In this document: positions 24,983 to 33,909 of the stretch, piece after piece
Position numbering within the stretch: the stretch's first letter is position 1
How the letters are laid out: each line of letters begins with the position of its first letter
Translations under genes and position numbers: made by a program
Notes under the pieces: model-generated
What the model saw: the letters and a program-made list of their open reading frames with translations, nothing else
The model's database searches: none
What the model was told of the DNA's origin: nothing
Assembly: GCF_014803405.1 (NCBI RefSeq)
Contig: NZ_JACYFG010000040.1
Location: 62,001 to 126,000, forward strand
Direction of reading: 5' to 3'
From: Pelagicoccus enzymogenes
GTDB taxonomy: Bacteria; Verrucomicrobiota; Verrucomicrobiia; Opitutales; Opitutaceae
DNA: 64,000 bases

Positions 24983-27034
24983 ATGCTGAGAAAACGCTTT
25001 CGCCGAGGAGTCCTGCTCCTGGCGACCACCGGCGCCGCCTTGTGCCTGAGCGCCAACCAATACGAAGCCTTGCCGCTCAACTACCCGGAGTGGAAGGCTC
25101 AGATCCCCGGCGCCCCTACGACCGAGGACCCCGACGCCGACGGCGCCACCTCCTTCTACGAGTACGCCCTCGGAGCCGCCCCCGCCGACGCGGTCGACCC
25201 CGGCAAGTCCGGCAACTCCCCTTACCTCTCCACCACCACCGGCGACGCGTTGCTGCACTTCGACTTTCCCGGCCGCCAAGACGTGGTATACATCTTCGAG
25301 TCGCGCACCGACCTTTCGCCCAACGAATGGACCACCCTCGCTTGGAAACTCGGCCCCACCCCGTGGCAGGTCACCGACACAAATGCCACGCTTACGCAAG
25401 ACGGCAACTTCCTCCGCTTCCAACAATACGCCGGCAGCGCCCAAATCTTCCGCCTGCGCGTCGAAACCAGCCCGACCCTTCTCAACAAAGCCCAGGCCGT
25501 GCGCTTTCTCCGCCAGGCCACCTTTGGCCCGACGCCCGCCGAAGTGGAGGAACTGCTGGAGCTCAACCTTCATTTCGAAGACTGGCTCGACGCCCAAATC
25601 GCCCAGCCCCTCAGCAGCCTGACCGACACCGCTGCCGCCATCCCAGGCCTCGCTGGTTTCCCTCGCAGCTTCCCCTTGGGCAATCGCCACGCCAAAGGCG
25701 CCGCCTGGTTCGAAGCCGCCCTCAACGCCCCCGACCAGCTCCGCCAGCGCATGGCCTGGGCCCTCTCCCAGATCATTGTGCTCGGCGAAGAAGGCTCCGC
25801 CAACCGCGGCAACCTCGACGAGTGGCTCCACTACTACGACCTCTATCTCAAGAACGCTCTCGGCAACTACCGCGACCTCCTACAAGACGTGACCCGCTCT
25901 CCCAAAACGGGACGCTACCTCACTTACCTCAACAACCAGAAGGAACGGGGCACTCGCAAGCCGGACGAGAACTACGCCCGCGAAGTGATGCAGCTCTTCA
26001 CTATCGGACTCTGGGAGCTCAATCGAGACGGTAGCATAAAAACGGATACGGAAGGCGAGCCCATCCCGACCTACGACAACGATGATATCACGGAGCTGGC
26101 CCGCGTATTTACCGGCTTCGTCTACGCCCCCGACAACCCTAACTATGAGGATACCGACCAAAACTGGATCGACCCCATGCATACCAACGAGAATCGTCAC
26201 GACACTGGATCCAAGACACTCGTGGACGGCACCGTGCTGCCCGCAGGACAAGATACCCTCACTGACGTCACCCAAGCTCTCGACGCCCTCTTCGAGCATC
26301 CCAACACCGCGCCCTTCGTATCCCTTCGCTTGATACAACGCCTTACCTGCTCCAACCCTTCCCCACAATACCTCGACCGCGTCGCCGCCGTTTTCGAGGA
26401 CGACGGCACCGGCACCCGAGGCAATCTCGCCGCCGTCGCCAAGGCCATTCTGCTCGATCCCGAAGCCCGCAGCGGAGCCTACCTCGTCGACCCTACCCGG
26501 GGCAAGCTGCGCGAACCGCTGATCCGCTTCCTGCAAATTTCCCGCGCCTTCGAGCTGAAGAGCAGTCGCAACGACAAAGTGCTCTACATCGCCGACCTGC
26601 AAGACCAGTTCGCCCAGTTTCCCTTCCGCTCGCCTACTGTATTCAATTTCTACGAACCCGACTTCGCCCCCGCGGGCGAGCTACGCGACCAGGAGCTCAC
26701 CGCCCCCGAGTTCCAAATCCTCGACGATTCAAGCGGCATCCTTTCCTTCGGCGTCATGCAGCGACTCGTCACCAAAGGGCTCTCGCAACCCTTCATGACA
26801 GGAAGCGGCTCCCAAGGCAGCCTCGATCTCGCCTACGAGCAAAGCCTCGCCAGCGACGCCTCCGCCCTTGTCGCCCACCTCAACCTCCTGCTCGCCAACA
26901 ACGCCCTCAACGAGACCGAAATAAACGCCATCGTCACCGCCGTAGAGGGCCTCGCCCCCAGCCAAGCCCGGGAACGCGTCGAACGTGCCCTCGTCCTCCT
27001 CAGCATCGCCCCCGGTTTCAACATCCTGCAATAA
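24983..27034 (+). CDS. Exported DUF1800-family protein
   Basis: 683 aa. Signal peptide RRGVLLLATTGAALCLSA, then a short domain with a Ca-type motif (TEDPDADGATSFYEYALGA) and a beta region. The DUF1800 core begins at about residue 165 (QAVRFLRQATFGPTPAEVEELL) and includes RQRMAWALSQIIVLG, NYRDLLQDVTRSPKTGRYLTYLNNQKE, PDENYAREVMQLFTIGLWELN and LREPLIRFLQISRAFEL. Function is unknown, although the family almost always sits beside a DUF1501 gene, as here with a 71-bp gap. The pair is widespread in Verrucomicrobia and Planctomycetes. It is probably the first gene of a 24983-30351 unit. Confidence 0.93.
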   Translation: MLRKRFRRGVLLLATTGAALCLSANQYEALPLNYPEWKAQIPGAPTTEDPDADGATSFYEYALGAAPADAVDPGKSGNSPYLSTTTGDALLHFDFPGRQDVVYIFESRTDLSPNEWTTLAWKLGPTPWQVTDTNATLTQDGNFLRFQQYAGSAQIFRLRVETSPTLLNKAQAVRFLRQATFGPTPAEVEELLELNLHFEDWLDAQIAQPLSSLTDTAAAIPGLAGFPRSFPLGNRHAKGAAWFEAALNAPDQLRQRMAWALSQIIVLGEEGSANRGNLDEWLHYYDLYLKNALGNYRDLLQDVTRSPKTGRYLTYLNNQKERGTRKPDENYAREVMQLFTIGLWELNRDGSIKTDTEGEPIPTYDNDDITELARVFTGFVYAPDNPNYEDTDQNWIDPMHTNENRHDTGSKTLVDGTVLPAGQDTLTDVTQALDALFEHPNTAPFVSLRLIQRLTCSNPSPQYLDRVAAVFEDDGTGTRGNLAAVAKAILLDPEARSGAYLVDPTRGKLREPLIRFLQISRAFELKSSRNDKVLYIADLQDQFAQFPFRSPTVFNFYEPDFAPAGELRDQELTAPEFQILDDSSGILSFGVMQRLVTKGLSQPFMTGSGSQGSLDLAYEQSLASDASALVAHLNLLLANNALNETEINAIVTAVEGLAPSQARERVERALVLLSIAPGFNILQ

Positions 27035-27043
27035 GTCATCCCT

Positions 27044-27075
27044 TGTGGGAAGCGGCCTTGTGCCGCGATTCCTCC
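27044..27075. repeat. REP-like element (GTGGGAAGCGGCCTTGTGCCGCGAT)
   Basis: REP-type unit with GCGGC/GCCGC complementarity, located between the DUF1800 and DUF1501 genes. Confidence 0.5.
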
Positions 27076-27105
27076 AAATTGCAATTCAATCTCCCCCCCC
27101 CAACA

Positions 27106-28530
27106 ATGAGCAGCTCAAAAGACAAACGCCTCATCACCCGCCGCCGCTTTCTCGGAGAAGCCCCCTGCGCCGCGGTCGGTTCCACCGCCCTCTTCTCCAG
27201 CCTGCTCTCGCTCAAGCTTACCAGCGCCGCAGCCGCCAACACGCCCAACATCAACTCAGACGACAACTACAAAGCCCTCGTTTGTATCTTCCTCGCCGGG
27301 GGGAACGACTCGTTCAACATGCTCGTCCCTCGCCAAAATGAGGCCTACAACACCTACGCCAACACCCGCGACAACCTCGCCGTGCCCAAGGACGACTCCG
27401 ACCCGCAGTTCAACATCCTGCCCATCGCCACCGAAGGCCAAGCGTATTCAGAATTTGGAGTCCACCCAAAACTAAACCGATTCCAAACCCTCTACAACGA
27501 GCAAAAGCTAGCTTTCGTAGCCAACGTCGGAACCCTCATACAACCCATAACCAAAGCCGACTACCAAGCCCGCCGCTATCTACCCAAGGGCCTGTTCTCC
27601 CATTCCGACCAACAAGCCCATTGGCAAACCTGCCTCCCGCAAGTCCGCGGCGGAAAGCCGGGCGGCTGGGGCGGAAGAGCCTCCGAACTGCTCGCCTCCC
27701 TCAACGCGGAATCTCAGATCTCGATGAACATCTCGGTCAGCGGCCTCAACATCTTCCAAACCAGCGACGAAGCCTTTTCCTTCGTAGCCAACAACGACGG
27801 AGGAGCCGACATGATCGCCTACAGCGACCCGCTCGAGCGAGCCGCCGTAGACAGCCTCCTCACCGAAAACTACAAGAACCTCTTCCAGAAAAACTTCGGA
27901 CGCAACAGCAAGCGCTTCATAGAGTCCTCCATCGCCTTCAACGACGCCTTCGACAACACCTTCGTCGAACAAGGCTTCCCCAACACCGCTTTCGGAAACA
28001 ATCTCAAAACCGTCGCCCGCACCATCGCCGCCCACAATAAGCTGAAGATGAAACGGCAAACCTTCTTCGTGCGACTCGGCGGATGGGACCACCATACCAC
28101 TTTGCTGGACAGCCAAAACAACATGTATCCCGACCTCTCCGAGAGCCTCTACGCCTTCCAGAAAGCGCTCGAGGAAATCGGCGAGCAAGAGAACGTACTC
28201 ACTTTCTCCGTCTCCGACTTCGGCCGCACCTTGACGTCCAACGACGCCGGCTCAGACCACGGCTGGGGCGGCAACGCTTTCGTCATCGGTGGCCCCGTGC
28301 AAGGCGGCAGAATCTACGGAACCTACCCGGACCTCCATATCGGATCCGATCTCGACACCGGCCGTGGTCGCCAAATTCCCACTACATCCGTAGACCAGTA
28401 CTGCGGCGAGATCGCCAAATGGTTCGGCGTATCCAACGGCGACCTCGAAACCGTCTTCCCCAACATCCAAAACTTCTACGACCCTTACTCCCTCGCGCCA
28501 CCACTCGGCTTCGTCAAGTCAGCGATCTAA
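27106..28530 (+). CDS. Tat-exported DUF1501-family protein
   Basis: 474 aa. Tat signal RRRFLGEAPCAAVGSTALFSS. Then the DUF1501/sulfatase-like alkaline-phosphatase-superfamily fold: ALVCIFLAGGNDSFNMLVP (metal-site Asn/Asp), FGVHPKLNRFQTLYNEQKLAFVANVGTL, FSHSDQQAHWQT, FVRLGGWDHHTTL, FSVSDFGRTLTSND, and SDHGWGGNAFVIGG with conserved His. These residues resemble a phosphatase/sulfatase metal centre, but no activity is established for the family. The ATG at 27106 gives a proper Tat leader. It partners the DUF1800 protein just upstream. Confidence 0.93.
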   Translation: MSSSKDKRLITRRRFLGEAPCAAVGSTALFSSLLSLKLTSAAAANTPNINSDDNYKALVCIFLAGGNDSFNMLVPRQNEAYNTYANTRDNLAVPKDDSDPQFNILPIATEGQAYSEFGVHPKLNRFQTLYNEQKLAFVANVGTLIQPITKADYQARRYLPKGLFSHSDQQAHWQTCLPQVRGGKPGGWGGRASELLASLNAESQISMNISVSGLNIFQTSDEAFSFVANNDGGADMIAYSDPLERAAVDSLLTENYKNLFQKNFGRNSKRFIESSIAFNDAFDNTFVEQGFPNTAFGNNLKTVARTIAAHNKLKMKRQTFFVRLGGWDHHTTLLDSQNNMYPDLSESLYAFQKALEEIGEQENVLTFSVSDFGRTLTSNDAGSDHGWGGNAFVIGGPVQGGRIYGTYPDLHIGSDLDTGRGRQIPTTSVDQYCGEIAKWFGVSNGDLETVFPNIQNFYDPYSLAPPLGFVKSAI

Positions 28531-28540
28531 GGGCTATTTC

Positions 28541-28576
28541 TGTAGGAGCGTGCTTGTCACACGATTTTTTGCGATT
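28541..28576. repeat. REP-like element (TGTAGGAGCGTGCTTGTCACACGA)
   Basis: Single REP-like unit of the same family as 16734 and 60854. It ends immediately before the start codon of the next gene. Confidence 0.55.
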
Positions 28577-28578
28577 CC

Positions 28579-29328
28579 ATGTTCGTCCGAATAAATATAA
28601 AGCTACGCATCTGCCTAGCTGTAATTGCATTGCTGTTACAACGGGCACCGACTTTGTCGTCCGCATTCCTTTCCCGCCTTTCACTCCCTAGCGTTCAGAT
28701 CCTTCAAAAAGCCTTTTTCTCCACCGCAGGTCTTGCCGCCCCGCACGCCCTCTCTGGAGCCACCGTTTCAAAGTACAACGTCAACGAATCCACCTACACC
28801 GTCGGCAACAAAAGCATTCTTCACATCGAATCCGGGCAAGTAGGCATTAGAACGACGATCGACATTTCCAACACCGTTACCGCAGCCTCCTGGACCATCG
28901 ACGGCGAGCTGCCTCCCGGCCTGGTCGCCACCGACATCTTCAACGAAGCGCAGCTCATTGACGGCGTGATCAACACTCCATTTCCCGTCATCAAAGGCAC
29001 CCCCACCACCCCTGGCCCCTACGGTCTCATCCTCAAGCCCTGGAGCCTCAAGGACGGCCAAGGCAACACCGCGCCCCAACTGCTCAGCATCGCCTTCGAC
29101 ATCTCCGCAGCCGACGGCCCTCCCCCAAAGCTCCACTATCAGCGAAACCAGCAAACCCTTACGCTCTACTGGACCACCGCCGAAGTTGGATCCTACCAGC
29201 TCACCCGTTCCACCGACCTCGTCCAATGGGCCCCCATCACCCTCACTCCCATAAAAAACGGCGATCAATCCAGTATCCAAATTCCCCTCACACAAACCGA
29301 GTTCTACCGCTTCGCGCCCGACCCCTAG
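28579..29328 (+). CDS. Exported putative-Ig protein following DUF1501 (paralogue 1)
   Basis: 249 aa. A hydrophobic N-terminal segment (RICLAVIALLLQRAPTL) is followed by a second amphipathic stretch and the conserved LAAPHALSGATVSKYNV. A putative Ig (He_PIG-like) module is recognisable by GELPPGLVATD and KGTPTTPGPYGLILKPWS. The C-terminal beta domain ends QWAPITL...EFYRFAP, the form seen at the end of many verrucomicrobial exported proteins. It is paralogous to 29581-30351 (shared LLLxLQRxPTL and PHALSGA blocks). It starts 48 bp after the DUF1501 stop, so it may be part of the same exported complex. Function unknown. Confidence 0.75.
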   Translation: MFVRINIKLRICLAVIALLLQRAPTLSSAFLSRLSLPSVQILQKAFFSTAGLAAPHALSGATVSKYNVNESTYTVGNKSILHIESGQVGIRTTIDISNTVTAASWTIDGELPPGLVATDIFNEAQLIDGVINTPFPVIKGTPTTPGPYGLILKPWSLKDGQGNTAPQLLSIAFDISAADGPPPKLHYQRNQQTLTLYWTTAEVGSYQLTRSTDLVQWAPITLTPIKNGDQSSIQIPLTQTEFYRFAPDP

Positions 29329-29580
29329 GGCGGTGCCCCGGCCAGCGACCGCAGCACAGCATCCCAGCCCTCCGCATCGCCCGCAGGGCTCTCTGCTCGC
29401 AGCACGCCGCGTAGCAGGACCAAGCAAGCAATTCACGATCCACCGCTAGACTCTACTCTCCGTCTACCCGTAGCCCCCTCTCCGGCCCCTCCGTCCCTCC
29501 TCCCGCCCCCGCTGAGCGAAACTACTGCTTGCCCTAAAATTCACCGACATAAAGGCGTTACCGCACTCGCCTAGCCGTCC

Positions 29581-30351
29581 GTGAAACTCTACCTGCTACA
29601 GAAATGCCTATCCGTCCGCCTGCACTGGACTCTCGTGTTCCTGCTGCTCGCACTGCAACGCAGCCCCACCCTAAAGCTCCTGCTCACCGCCAAGCAGCTA
29701 CAAGCGACCTCGCCGGTCGCTCGCATCCTCCAGTCCATCGCCTTACCCGCGGCCGCCCTGTCAACGCCCCACGCCCTCTCCGGAGCGAGCACCTCGTCTT
29801 ACGATGTTGAATACATCAACACCCCAGAACTCAAAGTCGGCGTCGAAGCCGTCATCAGGTTTCAAAACACCATCACGCCCTTATCTTGGAGCCTCACGGG
29901 TGACTTACCCCCCGGCATGCGGTTGACAGACCTGCGCCTGCGCAAATCCGTGGTCGATGGAGTAATCGCTACCGACATCGGCATCATTACCGGCATCCCT
30001 AGCCAAGCGGGCACCTTTGACATCGTGCTGACCCCTTGGTCCAACGACGACGGCACTGGCGACACCGCTCCTGAACCCGCCCCCGGAGCCCTCCGCCTCA
30101 GCCTCTACGTCCTACCAGCGGAAGAAGCCCCACTCGTCGCCCCCAAACTAAGCATCATCCGCCAACACTCAACCCTTTCGCTCAGTTGGCAAGTAGACTC
30201 CGCCCAGAACTTTCGCCTCGTCTCATCGCACGACCTCTCGACCTGGAATCCAGTATCAACAAAGCCACTACAATCAGGAAATACAGCCACCCTTGAATTT
30301 CCACTAAACGACGGACTCAGAAAATTCTATCGCCTCGAGCCTGAAGAATGA
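29581..30351 (+). CDS. Exported putative-Ig protein (paralogue 2)
   Basis: 256 aa. It has the same architecture as the preceding protein: a hydrophobic start (LVFLLLALQRSPTLKLLL), a helix (VARILQSIALPAAALSTPHALSGAS), the He_PIG-like GDLPPGMRLTDL and ITGIPSQAGTFDIVLTPWSNDDGTG, then a beta domain ending RKFYRLEPEE. The start is GTG at 29581; no ATG precedes the hydrophobic segment. A 252-bp interval without another gene separates the two. They are likely a tandem duplication that has diverged. Confidence 0.7.
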   Translation: MKLYLLQKCLSVRLHWTLVFLLLALQRSPTLKLLLTAKQLQATSPVARILQSIALPAAALSTPHALSGASTSSYDVEYINTPELKVGVEAVIRFQNTITPLSWSLTGDLPPGMRLTDLRLRKSVVDGVIATDIGIITGIPSQAGTFDIVLTPWSNDDGTGDTAPEPAPGALRLSLYVLPAEEAPLVAPKLSIIRQHSTLSLSWQVDSAQNFRLVSSHDLSTWNPVSTKPLQSGNTATLEFPLNDGLRKFYRLEPEE

Positions 30352-30368
30352 GAGCCGCCCGCATGAGC

Positions 30369-31583
30369 TCACGCCTCCCCGCCACTCTGAGGAAGCGAGG
30401 CGGGAGAGCGGCCCCTTTCGACGCACAATAAAAGAACCATGATTCCCAAATAGCTCGGCACGATCCAAAAGCTGGCTCGCAAACCGACCCAGTCGCCCAC
30501 CAAGCCCATCGTCCAAGTCACGGAAGCGAAACCCGCGATCCCTCCGCAGGACAACAGAATGAAAGCGCTGGTCGGGTCGCACTCCATGCGATCCACCGCA
30601 TAGGACTGCAGCGTCGGCCAAAAGCAAGCCATCGAGATCCCCGCGAAAAACAAGTTCAAGTAGAGGGCCCACATGCTATCCGTTAAAGGAAAAGCTACGC
30701 TCACCAAAAGTCCTCCCAACGCCGAAGCCAACAATAGGTGCCAGAGGCGAGCTTGCGGAATTAGCCAACCCCAGAGCAGCCGCGCCACAATCATGCCTCC
30801 AGCAAACAAGGCCACTCCTATCCCCGCCGCGCGAGGAGCCGCCCCGTGCTCGAGCTGCAGCAAGCTAGCGCTCCAGTAAGTGAACGCTCCTTCCGCCGCC
30901 CCTCCCAAAAACATCAATGCCGTAAACAGCCAAAAGCGCCGCTGGCGCAGGATCTTCCACTTGTGGGCAAAAACGGCGGAGAGTTCTCCCTCTTCCCGAA
31001 TCCGCCCCTTCTCTCGCAATGCCAAAAACACAACGCCAGTCAGGAAACAAAACCCGCCCAAGCTAAACATCACCGTCCGCCAGGAGACCAGCTGGGTCAA
31101 CGCCTCTCCCGTTCCCAGCATGGTAGCCAGTACACCCACCGACCAGAAGGCATTGATCAAGTTCAAGTAGCGCCCCGAGTCATCGGGGTGCAGCTCCTGC
31201 ACCAAAGGATTGATCAAGGCTTCGATAACGCCACCCCCGAAGCCCAACAACGCCACCGCAAGAAATAAGGCACCGTAGCTGGGCGCCAGGCCATACAGCG
31301 CCATCCCTACCCCCATCACCAGACTCGAAACCCCAATCGATCGCGCCTTTCCAAAGCGAGCCGCCACGAATCCGCTCACCAGCAAAGTACCCAAAACAAG
31401 GATACCCTTCGCCATTTCCAAGCCACCCGCTTGCGAAAGCGACATTCCCAAATCCTTCGTGATCGCGACCAAGCAGATCGGAATCGCCGTCACGCACGAC
31501 GAATACGCCAGAAATCCCGACATCGCCGCGTAGTCAAGCGCTTGAAAAGAAAACCTCCTCGATTGCTGCCCCTCTAACTTCAT
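30369..31583 (-). CDS. MFS transporter, FucP-like sugar permease group
   Basis: 404 aa with about 12 membrane helices. The cytoplasmic loop 2-3 motif appears as FVAARFGKARSIG. Helix 5 holds LGFGGGVIEALINPLVQELHPDDSGRYLNLINAFWSVGVL, a stretch typical of FucP/NarK-like sugar MFS members. Helix 7 begins FWLFTALMFLGGAAEGAFTYW. It probably imports a monosaccharide or oligosaccharide by proton or sodium symport. It is convergent with the exported paralogue pair (17 bp between stops). No catabolic gene is adjacent to define the substrate. Confidence 0.9.
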   Translation of the reverse strand: MKLEGQQSRRFSFQALDYAAMSGFLAYSSCVTAIPICLVAITKDLGMSLSQAGGLEMAKGILVLGTLLVSGFVAARFGKARSIGVSSLVMGVGMALYGLAPSYGALFLAVALLGFGGGVIEALINPLVQELHPDDSGRYLNLINAFWSVGVLATMLGTGEALTQLVSWRTVMFSLGGFCFLTGVVFLALREKGRIREEGELSAVFAHKWKILRQRRFWLFTALMFLGGAAEGAFTYWSASLLQLEHGAAPRAAGIGVALFAGGMIVARLLWGWLIPQARLWHLLLASALGGLLVSVAFPLTDSMWALYLNLFFAGISMACFWPTLQSYAVDRMECDPTSAFILLSCGGIAGFASVTWTMGLVGDWVGLRASFWIVPSYLGIMVLLLCVERGRSPASLPQSGGEA

Positions 31584-31660
31584 CCAGCACCACCCTGCCC
31601 AAGCCCTCCTTCAAGGCAACCGATAAGCTCCTCGCTTGAATGGGTGCGATTATAACAGCG

Positions 31661-31730
31661 TACAGGTAGGGCGTCCGCCGCGGAGGAATGATCCTGCAAC
31701 GCGGCTGTCTGGGCCAGACAGCCCTACCCT
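31661..31730. repeat. Palindromic intergenic element
   Basis: GGTAGGGC at one end and GCCCTACC at the other bracket a GGCTGTCTGG-CCAGACAGCC palindrome. It occupies part of the 324-bp gene-free gap (31584-31907) between the MFS and oxidoreductase genes. The rest of that gap is AT-richer towards 31860-31900, where the promoter of the oxidoreductase should lie. Confidence 0.5.
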
Positions 31731-31907
31731 CGCGAATACGGGACAAAGCTTTAATCGGACCTCTTTTGAATCGTTAACCGAAAAGAAGCTTTCCCCCAGC
31801 GACGTACGCCTTAGTCTTCGATCCTGAATCGATAGACTCAGGAAGCCCTAGATTTCCTTACACATCGTATCAAATAACCTTATACAACTCACCCTGCCCC
31901 CAAAAAT

Positions 31908-33194
31908 ATGCAAGTTACCAGACGCAAGTTCGTACACACCGCCGCCACGTCCGCCCTAGCAACCAGCGCCTTCCTTTCCGGACTCGGGGCCGCCAATCCG
32001 GGCAAAGGAAAAACCCTCAAGATCGCTGTCGTCGGTTGCGGCAACCGCGGGCAACACAACATCCGCACCTTCACCGAAGCTGCAGCTCTCATGGGGCACA
32101 AGGTCGAGATCGTCGCCTTGGCCGACGCATTCCAAGACCAAGTGGAGGCGGCAGCCAACCGCTTCGAAGTTAGCCCCGACAAGTGCATTGTCGGCTGGGA
32201 CGCCTATCACAAGGTAGCCGAGAGCGGAGCCACTTTCGTCATCCTCACCACGCCTCCCCTCTTTCGTCCTCTGCACTTCGCAATGATGGTGGAGGCAGGA
32301 AAACACGTGATGATGGAGAAGCCAGTCGCAGTCGACGCCCCTGGCTGCCGCGAAATCATAGCCATCGGCGAAACTGCCGCCCAGAAAGGGCTCTCCATTC
32401 TCGCGGGCACCCAACGCCGCCACCAATTGAGCTACCTGAAAAACAAAGCCCTCGTCGATGCCGGGGCCGTGGGCGAAATCGTGGGCGGCACCGTTATGTG
32501 GAACAGCCAGGTACCATGGATAAGGGAACGCAAAGCGACTTGGAGCGACGCCGAGTACTTGGGGCGCAATTGGCTCAACTGGACCGAGCTCTCCGGAGAC
32601 CACATCTGCGAGCAACACGTTCACAATATCGACGTGGCAAACTGGTTTCTCGGGCGTCTTCCCCAATCCGCCATCGGGTTCGGCGGACGGGCCCGCCGCG
32701 AGACCGGCAACAGCTACGACTTCTTCAGCGTTGACCTGGACTACGGAAACGGCGTGCACATTCACAGCCAATGCCGCCAAATTTCCGGCACCTACTCTCG
32801 AGTGGGCGAATTCTTCCGCGGAACCAAGGGCGAGCTATTGGGAGGCGGAAAGATTAAAGGAAATGACGTATCCATCCCTGAAATACAAGTTCTCGATAAA
32901 GATGGCCGTATCCAAGAAATGGTGAACTGGATCGACTCCGCCATAACCGGCAATCCACTCAACGAGTCTCGCCAGGTGGCAGAGTCGACCGCAGTCGCAA
33001 TCATGGGACGTATCGCCGCCTACACGGGAGAGTTTATCCGCTTCCGCGACCTCATGGAAAACGCCGAATCCCCTCTCTACAGCCAAACCCTGTCCGTATC
33101 CGCTAGAGACTTCGAAACCGGCAGCGTCACCTTGCCTGCCGAGAACGTAGCTCCGGTACCGGGAGATGGAGCCGAGATTCGCCGCATCGGTTGA
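31908..33194 (+). CDS. Tat-exported Gfo/Idh/MocA family oxidoreductase
   Basis: 428 aa. Tat-like leader (TRRKFVHTAATSALATSAFLSG). The Rossmann fold begins LKIAVVGCGNRGQHNI, followed by ADAFQDQ, the EKP motif in HVMMEKPVAVDAPGCREII, and substrate-domain motifs LNWTELSGDHICEQHVHNIDVANWFLG. It ends near residue 428 with TLPAENVAPVPG. The substrate is probably a sugar derivative, but its identity is open. Distant paralogue of 7663-8976: the leader differs and identity is limited mostly to the nucleotide-binding region. Monocistronic. Confidence 0.92.
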   Translation: MQVTRRKFVHTAATSALATSAFLSGLGAANPGKGKTLKIAVVGCGNRGQHNIRTFTEAAALMGHKVEIVALADAFQDQVEAAANRFEVSPDKCIVGWDAYHKVAESGATFVILTTPPLFRPLHFAMMVEAGKHVMMEKPVAVDAPGCREIIAIGETAAQKGLSILAGTQRRHQLSYLKNKALVDAGAVGEIVGGTVMWNSQVPWIRERKATWSDAEYLGRNWLNWTELSGDHICEQHVHNIDVANWFLGRLPQSAIGFGGRARRETGNSYDFFSVDLDYGNGVHIHSQCRQISGTYSRVGEFFRGTKGELLGGGKIKGNDVSIPEIQVLDKDGRIQEMVNWIDSAITGNPLNESRQVAESTAVAIMGRIAAYTGEFIRFRDLMENAESPLYSQTLSVSARDFETGSVTLPAENVAPVPGDGAEIRRIG

Positions 33195-33210
33195 AGCCGG
33201 ATACACAAAG

Positions 33211-33234
33211 GGGAAGCGTATCACCGCTTCCCCT
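33211..33234. terminator. Bidirectional hairpin between convergent genes
   Basis: GGGGAAGCG-TATCAC-CGCTTCCCC, a perfect 9-bp stem, lies between the oxidoreductase stop and the stop of the convergent Spy-like gene. Only short T/A runs flank it, so it may be a weak terminator or a REP-like unit acting as one. Confidence 0.55.
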
Positions 33235-33273
33235 ACAAGAGTTTCTAGGTAGACTGCCGAAGACGGCTGCAGC

Positions 33274-33786
33274 TTAGTCGCCGCCGCCTCCGCCATCTCC
33301 GCCGCCGTCACCACCGCCAAAGCCACCGCCTCCACCGCCCGCGGGAGGTGGATTGAGCGCTTCCATGTCGTTTTGGTTGATGCGCTTGAGCGTCTTCATC
33401 TGCTTCTCGTCCAAGAATTCAGCAAGCGCCTTTTCCTGCTTGTTCGCCCACTGGCGAATCTCGCGGCGGGCCACTTTCTTTTCCTCGGGATCCTTGCTCT
33501 TGCGGAAGTTCGCCACCAGCGGAACCCGCTTCACATAATACTGCGTAAGGATCGAGTTCAGCTTTTCCTGCTGCTCAGCGGTCGGCTTCAGTTTTTTCTC
33601 GGCTTGGGTGACCTGCTTCTGGATCGATTTGATCAGGTCCGCCTTTCGCTTCTCCAAAGCCTTGGCCTTTTTTGCATCTGCGGGTGAGAGGGCTTTCGTT
33701 TGCTCTGGACTCGAGTCTTGGGCGAGCAGAGCCGTTCCGCCACACGCCAAAACCATGACGGCAGCAAACAACAATCGTATTTTCAT
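33274..33786 (-). CDS. Exported helical Spy-like protein with glycine-rich tail
   Basis: 170 aa. Signal peptide (LLFAAVMVLACGGTALLAQ), then a lysine-rich helical region with a Spy/LTXXQ-like arrangement (LKPTAEQQEKLNSILTQYYVK; EKALAEFLDEKQMKTLKRI). The last 22 residues are almost only Gly and Asp (runs of GGG with D), a probably disordered, metal-binding or surface-exposed tail. A GAGGAAG ribosome-binding site is 8 bp before the ATG. Periplasmic stress protein is a guess from the helical pattern. Confidence 0.7.
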   Translation of the reverse strand: MKIRLLFAAVMVLACGGTALLAQDSSPEQTKALSPADAKKAKALEKRKADLIKSIQKQVTQAEKKLKPTAEQQEKLNSILTQYYVKRVPLVANFRKSKDPEEKKVARREIRQWANKQEKALAEFLDEKQMKTLKRINQNDMEALNPPPAGGGGGGFGGGDGGGDGGGGGD

Positions 33787-33909
33787 TAAGGTAACTTCCT
33801 CTCGAAACGATCCGTTCCAAACACCGTGTCTGCCGCGATCGCCGAGGCCGCCAATGATGCGTCCTACTCTCCAAAAATCAAGCGGGATCGTTGGAGGAAG
33901 AAGCTTGGT

